Shown here in pieces: positions 26,244 to 34,383 of a stretch of DNA of 64,000 nucleotides; position 1 is the stretch's first letter, and each line of letters begins with the position of its first letter. A program made the position numbers and the translations under genes. Source of the stretch: Fibrobacterota bacterium (GTDB taxonomy: Bacteria > Fibrobacterota > Fibrobacteria > UBA11236); contig CANIEU010000002.1 in the NCBI GenBank assembly GCA_947466585.1, positions 157,197 to 221,196 on the forward strand, in the 5' to 3' direction. Below the pieces are notes generated by a model. It had not been told where the DNA came from and made no database searches. It worked only from the letters and a program-made list of their open reading frames with translations.

Positions 26244-27535
26244 TGCGCCGCCTTACCTACATCCCGACCTTATTGATCGTGTTCGCAACGTTGTCTTCCA
26301 CGGCCTCGGCCCAAGAATCCGAACTGCGCCTCAGCGGTGCCGGATGGACCCAGATCGGTCGCATCGAACAAAGCTTCGTCGGCACCGATCAGAGCAACAA
26401 TTACAACGACAACTGGATGCAAAATGCTGGTGGGCAACTTACCCTGAACGCCACCTTCGATCCCGCCTGGGATGGCGCCCTTGCATTGGGTGTGGTGGGC
26501 ACGCATCTCGCCCGTGGAGCCGTCAGTGAAATCGATCACTGGTACCCGTTCTGGGTGGCCTACGTCGGTGAAGCGCGCGTTTCCTATCACAACAAGGTCT
26601 CGGAATCCGGGACCTTCCGAATGTCGCTCGGCCTGTTTCCATATAATTATAGTCCGGATGCAAAGAACCTCGGCGTTTACCTGACCCGCGGTTACGTCTA
26701 TCCCGGAACACTCGAATCCGGATTCGGAAACGTGTTCGGCGGACAGGCACGTTATGAACAAGGCGGATTCAGCAATGATTTCGTGGTGAAATCCGAAGAT
26801 CAGAAACCGATTTATGATCTGTCGGTTCTAGACGTGGTCAACTATCAGGTAGTTCCGGGATTCGAGGTCGGTGCGGGCGTGAATTTTTACCGTGTCGTCG
26901 CCCAGAATTCGGGCTTGACCACACCGGGCCAGGTTTGTGGCGGGAATTACGGACAGTGTTCCTATGTCGATACCACGGGTGGTAAATCCGACACCGTGAC
27001 CGGCTCGCTTTCCGGAACCAAACTGATGGCACGATTCCATTTCGACCCCAAGGTGGTGTTCGGGATCGAGAAGGTCGGATCCCTGACGCTGGGCAAACAG
27101 GATCTGGTTCTCTACGGCGAAGGCGCTCTGATCGGCGTCAAGAACTACCCAATTTATCTCGACGAGCCGCTGCGCCGCATGCCGGTCATGCTCGGTCTCA
27201 ATCTTCCGGCCTTCAATCAGCTCGATTTCCTATCAATCGAAGTAGAATACTATGCCTCCAAGAATTCGAGCAACAATGTCGGAGCCGCCTTCGGTGGTGC
27301 TTGGGTGCCCGATTTCAAGGATGATGCCGATGTGGCGAATTATGCCGGTCGCGATGATTGGAAATGGTCATTGAACCTGGCCAAGACCTTCTTCGGTCAC
27401 GCCCAGATTTCGGGACAGGTTGCGAACGACCACTTGCGACCCGGTGGCTCGCATGATATCCCCTGGGTTGGCAAAGAAGCCCTGCGCCGCCCGAGCGACT
27501 GGTACTGGACATGCAAGCTCGCTTACTTCTTTTAG
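26243..27535 (+). CDS. Putative outer-membrane beta-barrel protein 2 (tandem paralog)
   Basis: A 430-residue paralog with a signal peptide ending near residue 24 (STASAQ). Conserved blocks: GAGWTQIGRIEQ, LFPYNYSPDAKNLGVYLTRG, GAGVNFYRVVA, KLMARFHFDPKVVF, RRMPVMLGLNLPAFNQ, DDWKWSLNLAKTFF and the final KLAYFF. Aromatic residues alternate through predicted strands. It has fewer loop insertions than its neighbours. One-base overlap with the upstream gene (TGATG) indicates translational coupling. No database family is recognised. Confidence 0.8.
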   Translation: MRRLTYIPTLLIVFATLSSTASAQESELRLSGAGWTQIGRIEQSFVGTDQSNNYNDNWMQNAGGQLTLNATFDPAWDGALALGVVGTHLARGAVSEIDHWYPFWVAYVGEARVSYHNKVSESGTFRMSLGLFPYNYSPDAKNLGVYLTRGYVYPGTLESGFGNVFGGQARYEQGGFSNDFVVKSEDQKPIYDLSVLDVVNYQVVPGFEVGAGVNFYRVVAQNSGLTTPGQVCGGNYGQCSYVDTTGGKSDTVTGSLSGTKLMARFHFDPKVVFGIEKVGSLTLGKQDLVLYGEGALIGVKNYPIYLDEPLRRMPVMLGLNLPAFNQLDFLSIEVEYYASKNSSNNVGAAFGGAWVPDFKDDADVANYAGRDDWKWSLNLAKTFFGHAQISGQVANDHLRPGGSHDIPWVGKEALRRPSDWYWTCKLAYFF

Positions 27536-27549
27536 GAATCCGGGAAGTC

Positions 27550-28971
27550 ATGAAATCCTTCACTAACTCCCGCCTTTCTTCAGCGTTCCCCCTCCTGAGC
27601 GTTGTCGCGGGTTTGCTTTGCTGCACGGCATCGTCGGTATTCGCCCAGCAACTGCCCGAAGGGATCTCGTTGCACGCTGCCGGTTGGATTCAACTCAGCC
27701 GCATCGGCAACAGTTCCGATACCGTGATATATACGGGCTTCCATAAAGGGGCCTTCGACGGGCAGACCGTTCTTTCTCCTGGCGCGCAAATCGAACTCGA
27801 TGCACGCCTGTCGGAACGTTTGAACATCGCCACTGGAATCGGAGTTGTGGCCGGCAATAGTCTCGCCGTGGGCCCCCTCGGTACGAATGGCGGTTATGCC
27901 TTGCCGGGAGCTTATTCGTACGTCTCCAATGCACATTTCACTTACATCTTCGCAAACGCTGCAACCTCCAACCTGGCGCTCTCAGGCGGCCTGTTTCCCT
28001 ACAGCTACAATCCGGATGTCAAGAACCTGGGCTTGTACTTGCTGCGCGGGCCGGTTTACCCGGGAATTCTGATCTCGGGCTTCGAAACCAAGCATACCCT
28101 GACGGTGGCGAACATGCTCGGGTTGCAGCTGCATCATCGGGTAGGCAACTTTCAGCAGGATTTTTTACTCTCCAGCGAAATGGAGTACTATCCGTTCTTT
28201 GATCTGTCGCCCGCCTACGTGGCGAGTTACCTGGCGCACCCGTCGCTGCGCCTCGGCGCGGGCGTAAACTTTTATCATCTGATTCCCGCCGATGGCAAAC
28301 TTACTGGCGGGCGGCGTTCCGACAACCAGACCAACTGGTTCTACAGGGATACGACGGGCGTTGGAGCGGGGGGGCAACCTGATACCACCAATCTTGGTTA
28401 CAACGGCACCAAGTTGATGGCCAACGCCTCGTTCGATCCAAAGCTTTTTTTCGGTAGCGCAAGCTGGCTCGGTCCCGAAGATTTGAAGCTCTATGGTGAG
28501 GTCGCCCTGATCGGCCTCGACCGCAGCAAGGCCTATCGCAAGGTTTACGGTGATTACAGCAAACGCATGCCGGTGATGGTCGGATTCAACGTGCCGACCT
28601 TTAAGGTGCTTGACGAATTGTCGGTCGAAATGGAGTGGTACGGTTCCGAGGCTGAGGACAATCTCGACAACTACACCATTCAGGGTTCCTCTCATCCTGC
28701 GTCACCCTATCCCACCAACTGGGATCAAAATACCTCCTCGTCGACCTTCAACCAGCTGACGCACAAAGACACCCGGGATAATTGGAAGTGGTCGTTGCAT
28801 GCTTCCCTCAAGCTCGATACCCATGTTCAATTCAGCTTCCAAGTTGCGAACGATCATTACCGCCCGGGCGTTTATCACGGTTACGGTGACTCGAACCCGC
28901 CGTATCAGGGCTCAGTGATGGTTACCCCCAAGGATTGGTACCTCACCACCAAGCTTGCGTATTTCTTTTAG
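27550..28971 (+). CDS. Putative outer-membrane beta-barrel protein 3 (tandem paralog)
   Basis: A 473-residue paralog with a signal peptide ending near residue 33 (SSVFAQ). It shares AAGWIQLSRIG, LFPYSYNPDVKNLGLYLLRG, GAGVNFYHLIP, PEDLKLYGEVALIGL, RMPVMVGFNVPTFKVLDE and the C-terminal TPKDWYLTTKLAYFF. The order and spacing of blocks match the other two copies, so the three arose by duplication. ATG 27550 (14 nt after the previous stop) is preferred to the open-frame start at 27511. The 24-residue membrane peptide begins 9 nt downstream. Confidence 0.8.
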   Translation: MKSFTNSRLSSAFPLLSVVAGLLCCTASSVFAQQLPEGISLHAAGWIQLSRIGNSSDTVIYTGFHKGAFDGQTVLSPGAQIELDARLSERLNIATGIGVVAGNSLAVGPLGTNGGYALPGAYSYVSNAHFTYIFANAATSNLALSGGLFPYSYNPDVKNLGLYLLRGPVYPGILISGFETKHTLTVANMLGLQLHHRVGNFQQDFLLSSEMEYYPFFDLSPAYVASYLAHPSLRLGAGVNFYHLIPADGKLTGGRRSDNQTNWFYRDTTGVGAGGQPDTTNLGYNGTKLMANASFDPKLFFGSASWLGPEDLKLYGEVALIGLDRSKAYRKVYGDYSKRMPVMVGFNVPTFKVLDELSVEMEWYGSEAEDNLDNYTIQGSSHPASPYPTNWDQNTSSSTFNQLTHKDTRDNWKWSLHASLKLDTHVQFSFQVANDHYRPGVYHGYGDSNPPYQGSVMVTPKDWYLTTKLAYFF

Positions 28972-28980
28972 TCGGCCAAC

Positions 28981-29055
28981 ATGAAAATCTGGATACTGCT
29001 CGTTGCCCTGATCGTCCTGCTGGCACTGGCCGTTTGGCTCCCGAACTTTCTCTGA
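28981..29055 (+). CDS. Candidate 24-residue single-span membrane microprotein
   Basis: An ATG begins 9 nt after the third barrel gene's stop. It opens a 24-codon frame: MKIW, then a run of Leu/Val/Ala/Ile of about 16 residues, then WLPNFL and TGA. The composition is that of one transmembrane helix with a Lys near the N-terminus. It ends 19 nt before the terminator stem, so it would be the last gene of the operon. There is no clear ribosome binding site; coupling to the upstream stop is possible. Too short for homology detection by eye. Confidence 0.45.
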   Translation: MKIWILLVALIVLLALAVWLPNFL

Positions 29056-29070
29056 TACTGGAGACCGAAA

Positions 29071-29108
29071 AAAAGCCCCGCCCGAAGTTCTTCGGGCGGG
29101 GCTTTTTT
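29071..29108. terminator. Strong bidirectional terminator after the barrel operon
   Basis: A perfect 12-bp GC-rich stem lies at 29075-29086/29091-29102 with loop GTTC. It has an A-run before and T6 after, so it can stop transcription in both directions: the barrel operon (+) and the DUF3108 gene (-). Confidence 0.95.
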
Positions 29109-29242
29109 GTTTGAACCAGATCATGATAGTGAAATCGACGAAGCAACTCGCCGCAGCCTAGACTGCGAGAGAAACTCGATCTGTCGCGGAATTTTTCAGG
29201 AGGGGCGCGTTTTGCGCCCGTGTTTCTAGGGCGGAGACCGGG

Positions 29243-30049
29243 TTACTTGCGCGGGCCGATGCGGACGAGTTCGGCCTTGACCGAGCCGACCGGGATTTTG
29301 CTCTGCATCTTCACCGGCATGCGACGGGCGTCGCGGGTGATCCAGATCCAGAGTTGCCCCTTCGCCTTGAACAGGCCGTCGTCCTTGAGCACGGGCTCGA
29401 TGACCCAGGTTTTGAACGTGCCGGCGGGTACGGTTACGGTTTCTTCGCGATGACAAATCACCTTGAGTTTGTAGGCTTTTTTACCCGAAACCGCCGAAAG
29501 TTCGAAGCTTTTACCCACGGCCAAGGGCTGGCTGCGGATGAAGTAAAAGGCCGAGAGCACATCGTGCGTGAACGGGTCGACGGCGAAAGCCGTGTCCTTG
29601 GTGCGCACGCGGCCGTTCCGCTGGTCGTATTCGGTAGTCTGCCGATCGTGATAGCTGCCCTCGCTCAGAATTTTGTGGAAGGCGAGCGGGTAGATGCCCT
29701 TGGCGTTGACGTACGAGACCGCGGTGTCGCGCACCGGGTAGAAGGATTGGAAAAAACTGTTACCCCAGGCCAGGCTGCGGATTTGCCAGACCTTCGGGTT
29801 CGTGGTAGGAAGCAGATCGAGGGTCGCGCTTCCGGCCTTGACCCAGTTGAAGCTCCATCCTCCCCAGATCACGTCGAAAAGCAGTTGTTCCGGAGCCGCC
29901 AGCGCGGTTTGGTCGATATCCCTGAGGTCTGTCGTGTCTTTGGGAACCGCTGGAATCGCCCATGCCGTTGGAGCAAACGTGGCCGAGGTGGCCAAGGCGA
30001 TGAGGAATACCAGAAGGACCTTAGTCCAACGGGGAGAGGAAAGGATCAT
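29243..30049 (-). CDS. DUF3108 family exported protein
   Basis: A 268-residue protein with a signal peptide (about 1-32, ending PTAWAI). The DUF3108 beta domain follows (about 50-268), with LLFDVIWGGWSFNWVKAGSA near the start and VPAGTFKTWVIEP and WIWITRDARRMPVKMQSK near the end. DUF3108 proteins are periplasmic lipocalin-like folds of unknown role. ATG 30049 is favoured because it overlaps the purD stop as ATGA and gives a clean signal peptide; the frame is open to 30133 inside purD. It is translationally coupled to purD. Confidence 0.88.
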   Translation of the reverse strand: MILSSPRWTKVLLVFLIALATSATFAPTAWAIPAVPKDTTDLRDIDQTALAAPEQLLFDVIWGGWSFNWVKAGSATLDLLPTTNPKVWQIRSLAWGNSFFQSFYPVRDTAVSYVNAKGIYPLAFHKILSEGSYHDRQTTEYDQRNGRVRTKDTAFAVDPFTHDVLSAFYFIRSQPLAVGKSFELSAVSGKKAYKLKVICHREETVTVPAGTFKTWVIEPVLKDDGLFKAKGQLWIWITRDARRMPVKMQSKIPVGSVKAELVRIGPRK

Positions 30050-31353
30050 GCCCGCGTTCCAGCCCGCGTTCCAGCATGAAGGCCTTTTTGTCCGATGTCG
30101 CGACGATAGTGCATGCCTTCGAAGCGGATGCATGCAACACCCGCGTAGGCGGCATCGAGCGCCTGCTTCAAGGTGTCGCCCCGGCCGGATACGCCCAGTA
30201 CGCGGCCTCCGGCGGTAACGGGGCCGCCGTCCTGCAAGCGGGTGCCGGCATGCAGCACCTGCGCGTTCGGATGGGCCGCTGCCGCCTCGATTCCCTGGAT
30301 CGGGAAACCGTTCTTGTAGCTTCCCGGATATCCACCCGAGGCAAGCACGATGATCGCTGCGTGACCGGATTCTGCGGAGGGTGCGGGCGGTGTATAGGTA
30401 TCAAGCCGTCCCTGCGCAGCCTTCAGGAGCAGGTCGGCGAGGTCGCCGTTCCACACCGGAAGTACGGCCTGGGTCTCGGGATCGCCGAGCCGACAGTTGA
30501 ACTCGACCACGCGGGGTCCGGTGCGGGTGAGCATCAGGCCCACGAAGAGCACGCCTTCGTAGGGGCAGCCTTCCTTGCGCATGCCTTCGAGCGTCGGGTC
30601 AATGACTTCGCGGCGGGTGCGTTCCAGCAGCTCGGGGGTCATGACGGGTGCGGGCGAGTACGCTCCCATCCCACCCGTGTTCGGTCCGGCATCCTGGTCG
30701 AAGACCCGCTTGTGGTCTTGGGCGGTGGGGAGGAGTACATACCGGGTGCCATCGCAAACGGCGAACACCGATGCCTCTTCGCCTTCCATGAACTCCTCGA
30801 TCACCACTTCGCTACCGGCTTCGCCGAAGACGGCGTTCGGGCCCAGCATGGAGTCGAGCGCGTCCACCGCTTCCTCCATAGTCATGCAAACCACAGCACC
30901 TTTGCCGGCGGCTAGGCCGCTGGCCTTGACCACCACCGGAGCCGCGACCTTGTCGAGGTAGGCGCGTGCCGGGGCATATTCGCGGAAGTTCTGATAAGCG
31001 GCCGTGGGAATGCCGTAGCGGGCCATGAAGTCCTTGGAAAAGGCTTTGGAGCCTTCAAGTCGGGCAGCGGCGGCAGTAGGGCCGAAGATCGCGCGGCCCT
31101 TGGCCCGGAAGGTGTCGGCGATGCCCTTCACCAGCGGCACTTCGGGTCCGACCACGGTGAGATCGATATTCTCGGTTTCCACCAAGTCGAGCAGTGCGGC
31201 GATATCATCCACGGCGATGGGAAAGCACTCCCCGAGTTCCGCCATGCCGGGGTTTCCGGGGGCGAAGAACAAGGTGGGTTCTGCCGAGGATTGGGCCAGT
31301 TTCAGGGCGATCGCGTGTTCGCGTCCGCCGCTGCCGATCACAAGGATTTTCAT
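30046..31353 (-). CDS. purD: Phosphoribosylamine-glycine ligase PurD
   Basis: A 435-residue ATP-grasp ligase of purine synthesis, making glycinamide ribonucleotide. Motifs: LVIGSGGREHAIALKL at the N-terminus, the ATP-grasp segment VVKASGLAAGKGAVV near 140, GPNTGGMGAYSP near 235 and VEFNCRLGDPETQAVLP near 285. The C-terminus ends in a duplicated AGTR, encoded by a 12-nt direct repeat at 30051-30074. Its start is 137 nt after the rseP stop with a heptamer array between. No other pur gene is in the window. Confidence 0.97.
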   Translation of the reverse strand: MKILVIGSGGREHAIALKLAQSSAEPTLFFAPGNPGMAELGECFPIAVDDIAALLDLVETENIDLTVVGPEVPLVKGIADTFRAKGRAIFGPTAAAARLEGSKAFSKDFMARYGIPTAAYQNFREYAPARAYLDKVAAPVVVKASGLAAGKGAVVCMTMEEAVDALDSMLGPNAVFGEAGSEVVIEEFMEGEEASVFAVCDGTRYVLLPTAQDHKRVFDQDAGPNTGGMGAYSPAPVMTPELLERTRREVIDPTLEGMRKEGCPYEGVLFVGLMLTRTGPRVVEFNCRLGDPETQAVLPVWNGDLADLLLKAAQGRLDTYTPPAPSAESGHAAIIVLASGGYPGSYKNGFPIQGIEAAAAHPNAQVLHAGTRLQDGGPVTAGGRVLGVSGRGDTLKQALDAAYAGVACIRFEGMHYRRDIGQKGLHAGTRAGTRA

Positions 31354-31366
31354 GTGGGGAAAAGTA

Positions 31367-31493
31367 GTAGGTAGACGGTAGTAGGTAGACGGTAGAGGGG
31401 TAAAATAAGGCGTTTATATGGATTTCACAGAATTCCGATGGTTGGTTTCAAGTGCGTTTTCTACCGACTACCGTCTACAGTCTACCGTCCCTA
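31367..31493. repeat. Heptamer array pair between rseP and purD
   Basis: Left arm 31367-31394: GTAGGTA and GACGGTA alternate twice. Right arm: 31461-31478 is the reverse complement of 31371-31388 with one mismatch, and further related words run up to the rseP stop at 31491-31493. The same words occur at 49831-49921. Confidence 0.85.
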
Positions 31494-32843
31494 GTCTAGG
31501 AACATTGGAATTCTCAAAATATCCTGAAACGTAATGAACAGAAAAACGGTGATGAAAAACGCCATACCGACACGGTTGATGGCACCCTGGATGCGCGCAC
31601 TGACGGGTTTGCGGCGCACGGCCTCGATCAGCAGCAACAGGATAAGCCCGCCGTCGGTGATGGCCAGCGGCAGCAGGTTCAGTACGCCGAGGTTGGTGTT
31701 CAGCAAGGCAGTGAACTCGATGAACTTCTGTGTGCTCTGTTGCAGGCTTCCCGAAATCATCTGCACGATGCCGATGGGACCCGAGAGCGCCTTCACCTGC
31801 ACGTTGCCGGTAAACAGGCTGCCGAAGGTACGGAACACCAAGGTTGCATGCTTCCACGTGGTTGCTGCCGCCGCTTCGGCGCTTTCGAACACGTTGCGTC
31901 GCACAAGTACGGTGGGCACGATGCCGGCGGGTTGAATGCCGATCATCCATCTTTTCAGGTCCCTGTCGAAGGCGGGGGTAACCGCAATCTCAAGCGGTTT
32001 GTTGTCGCGGTGCACCGCGAAGGTGAGCGTGCGCCCCTGGGAGCCATTGATCATATCGACCAGCGCGGTTGCCGAAGGAATCGGTGTGCCATCCACGCGC
32101 TCGATCACATCCCCGGCCTGGAGGCCTGCTTTTTCCGCCGGCCGGCCCGGCACCAATTGGTGGATGCTGACCTGCCATTCGCCGAGAATGCCGGTGAGTG
32201 CCACGCCGAATTGGACATTCATTTCGGGAGTGAGGTTGACGGTGGTATCGCGCACCGTGAGGGGTAAAGCGCTGCGGCGGCGGATTTCGAGCGGCTGTGC
32301 GGCGGCTCCTGCAAGCGCGGCCTCTTGGACGAACTGTTCCCAGTCCCGCATCGGCTTGCCCGCGAAGGCAAGGATTTCGTCGCCGGGCAATACACCCGCG
32401 CGCGCGCCGGCGGATTTTTCTTCGACATGGCCCACGATCAGACCGGGCTTGGGTTCCTGCACACCCGAGAGGTATAAGCCGAACAGCAGCGCAAGCGCGA
32501 ACAAAATATTGGCCGCCGGGCCCGCCACGGCGATGAAGATGCGCGCGGGTACGGACTTGGTCTGGAATTCGTCGGTGTTGCCGTAGCCACCCTCGTCGGG
32601 GTTTTCACCCGCCATGGCGACGTAGCCGCCGAAGGGAATCATCGAGAGGCAGTATTCGGTATCGCCGCGCTTGACCCGGATCAGTTTTTTGCCGAACCCG
32701 ATCGAGAAGGTGTGCACGCGTACGCCCATCTTTTTGGCGGCGAGGAAGTGGCCGAGTTCATGGACGAAGACCATGAAGCTGAGGCCGATGATTCCGATGG
32801 GGAGCTGGTAGAGGAGGGACCAATAACCGGTGAGTTGAGGCAT
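31491..32843 (-). CDS. rseP: Site-2 membrane metalloprotease RseP
   Basis: A 450-residue intramembrane zinc protease that cleaves anti-sigma factors and signal-peptide remnants. The HELGH active site lies at residues 28-32 in the first membrane helix. Two PDZ domains follow (about 120-215 and 215-300), with LPGDEILAFAGKPM and LQAGDVIERVDGTPI. The second zinc-ligand region NTNLGVLNLLPL lies near 390, before the final helices. It sits downstream of dxr, as in many bacteria, but a 349-bp repeat-rich spacer separates them. Its stop codon overlaps the right heptamer arm. Confidence 0.95.
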   Translation of the reverse strand: MPQLTGYWSLLYQLPIGIIGLSFMVFVHELGHFLAAKKMGVRVHTFSIGFGKKLIRVKRGDTEYCLSMIPFGGYVAMAGENPDEGGYGNTDEFQTKSVPARIFIAVAGPAANILFALALLFGLYLSGVQEPKPGLIVGHVEEKSAGARAGVLPGDEILAFAGKPMRDWEQFVQEAALAGAAAQPLEIRRRSALPLTVRDTTVNLTPEMNVQFGVALTGILGEWQVSIHQLVPGRPAEKAGLQAGDVIERVDGTPIPSATALVDMINGSQGRTLTFAVHRDNKPLEIAVTPAFDRDLKRWMIGIQPAGIVPTVLVRRNVFESAEAAAATTWKHATLVFRTFGSLFTGNVQVKALSGPIGIVQMISGSLQQSTQKFIEFTALLNTNLGVLNLLPLAITDGGLILLLLIEAVRRKPVSARIQGAINRVGMAFFITVFLFITFQDILRIPMFLD

Positions 32844-33192
32844 GGGTATAACGTAGGAATAAGGGTATTGCGGGGGTCGTCAGCGTTGCAATTTGCAACC
32901 GGAGATGGTTATTGGGCAGTTCTACGCTGCGCCGGGCTGCGACCGTCGCGGGAGTGCCTTGCTCCTCCTCGGCGTACTCCCGGTACGCCTGCGTCAGAGC
33001 GCCTGCTCCCGTTTGGTCTCGCTCCGGCGTCTTCGTTGCTCCCTGTAGAGCTTCGTCGAGACCCTGTTCCTCTTCGTCGACGAAGTAGGTGGTCAACTCA
33101 TCCGTGGTACTCCCCTCTCCAGCTTGGCTGGAGAGGGGCTGGGGAGCCTGCCACCGCCTAGGCGGGGGTGAGGACGTTCGCCCTCGGAGAAC
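32844..33192. repeat. Palindrome-rich intergenic region between dxr and rseP
   Basis: A 349-bp spacer with no gene that I can support, but several perfect inverted repeats. A GTTGCAA/TTGCAAC pair lies at about 32883-32897. GGCGTAC/GTACGCC is at 32971-32989, and the 14-nt palindrome CTTCGTCGACGAAG at 33072-33085. A 12-bp stem (CCCCTCTCCAGC) is at 33112-33138 with loop TTG, and CCGCCTAGGCGG at 33154-33165. The last two resemble widespread REP-like elements ending in GGGGTGAGG. Likely a mosaic of dispersed palindromic repeats. Confidence 0.7.
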
Positions 33193-34347
33193 TCAGGAAG
33201 CTAAAGATTCGACGACTTCGCGCCGCGCCCAGGCGTCGGCCGCGACAGCCTCTTCGATGGAATGCAGTTCGGTGATCGCGGCGCGGCCGAGCACGTTTTC
33301 GAGCAGCGCGGGAATCTTGTGGAACGGAATCCGGTCGTTGAGAAAGAGATCCACCACCGCTTCATTGGCGGCGTTGAGTACCGCGGGTGCGGTGCCGCCG
33401 CGACGCCCGGCTTCGAACGCGAGGCGGAGGCACGGGAACTTTTCGAAGTCTGGCGGGAAGAATTCGAGTTTGCCGACGGTGGCGAGGTCGAGGCGCGGCG
33501 TTTCGAGTTGCAAACGCTCGGGCCATGAAAGTGCATACTGGATGGGCACGCACATGTCGGGGCAGCCGAGCTGCGCCATGAGCGAGCCGTCGCGGAACTG
33601 CACCAGCGAGTGGACGATCGAGCTCGGATGCACGACGACCTTGATCTGGTCGAAGCCGATGCCGAAGAGTTGGTGCGCTTCGATCACCTCAAGGCCCTTG
33701 TTCATCAGCGTGGCCGAGTCGATGGTGATCTTCGCGCCCATGACCCAGGTCGGGTGCTTGAGAGCATCGGCCTTGGTGATGGCCTCGAAGGTGTTTTTGG
33801 GTCGCTCGCGAAACGGGCCGCCCGAAGCGGTGAGCTGAATGAAGTCGACTTCGTGCACCGGGCGGCCGGCCAGGCATTGGAAGATAGCGGAGTGTTCCGA
33901 GTCGATGGGAATGAGCCCGGCCTCGGGATGACGGCGCAGCGCGGCGTTGATGAGGTCGCCGGCCATCACCATGCTTTCCTTGTTCGCCAGCCCGACGGTT
34001 TTGCCGAGGCGGATGGCCTCCAGCGTGGGGCGGCATCCGATGGAGCCGACAAGGCCGTTGAGCACGTAATCGACTGACGGATCGGCGACCAGTTCCATCA
34101 GGCCGTCCATGCCGGCGAGCACTTTCCCGGACCATTGTTTCGACAGGGCCTCCGCGGCCTTCGGGTCGAAGACGACGGCGAAGGGGATGTCGAACTCTTT
34201 GAGGATCGGGAGCAGCAGGTCGATCTTGCTGCCGATGGCCACGCCCGCGATACGGAACTTGTCGGGGTGCTGGCGGATGACCTTCAGCGTGGAATCGCCG
34301 ATCGATCCTGTGGCCCCGAGCAGGGCGATGTGTTTTATCTGTGGCAT
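33193..34347 (-). CDS. dxr: 1-deoxy-D-xylulose 5-phosphate reductoisomerase Dxr
   Basis: A 384-residue NADPH-dependent enzyme making MEP in the non-mevalonate isoprenoid pathway. Motifs: IALLGATGSIGDSTLKVI at the N-terminus (NADPH fold), NKESMVMAG near 125, SEHSAIFQCL near 148 and TASGGPFRE near 173. The metal-binding acidic residues and a C-terminal helical domain are in place. It follows cdsA by 36 nt. The isoprenoid product feeds UppS, encoded two genes upstream. Confidence 0.97.
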   Translation of the reverse strand: MPQIKHIALLGATGSIGDSTLKVIRQHPDKFRIAGVAIGSKIDLLLPILKEFDIPFAVVFDPKAAEALSKQWSGKVLAGMDGLMELVADPSVDYVLNGLVGSIGCRPTLEAIRLGKTVGLANKESMVMAGDLINAALRRHPEAGLIPIDSEHSAIFQCLAGRPVHEVDFIQLTASGGPFRERPKNTFEAITKADALKHPTWVMGAKITIDSATLMNKGLEVIEAHQLFGIGFDQIKVVVHPSSIVHSLVQFRDGSLMAQLGCPDMCVPIQYALSWPERLQLETPRLDLATVGKLEFFPPDFEKFPCLRLAFEAGRRGGTAPAVLNAANEAVVDLFLNDRIPFHKIPALLENVLGRAAITELHSIEEAVAADAWARREVVESLAS

Positions 34348-34383
34348 CGGTCGAAGTTTAGCTTACGGCGGAAAGTCCGCTGC

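Noticed and set aside
33089..33838. 249-codon plus-strand frame across the palindromic region and dxr
   Set aside because: Mostly antisense to dxr and starting within palindromic repeats; the translation is Arg/Ser-rich with no motifs.
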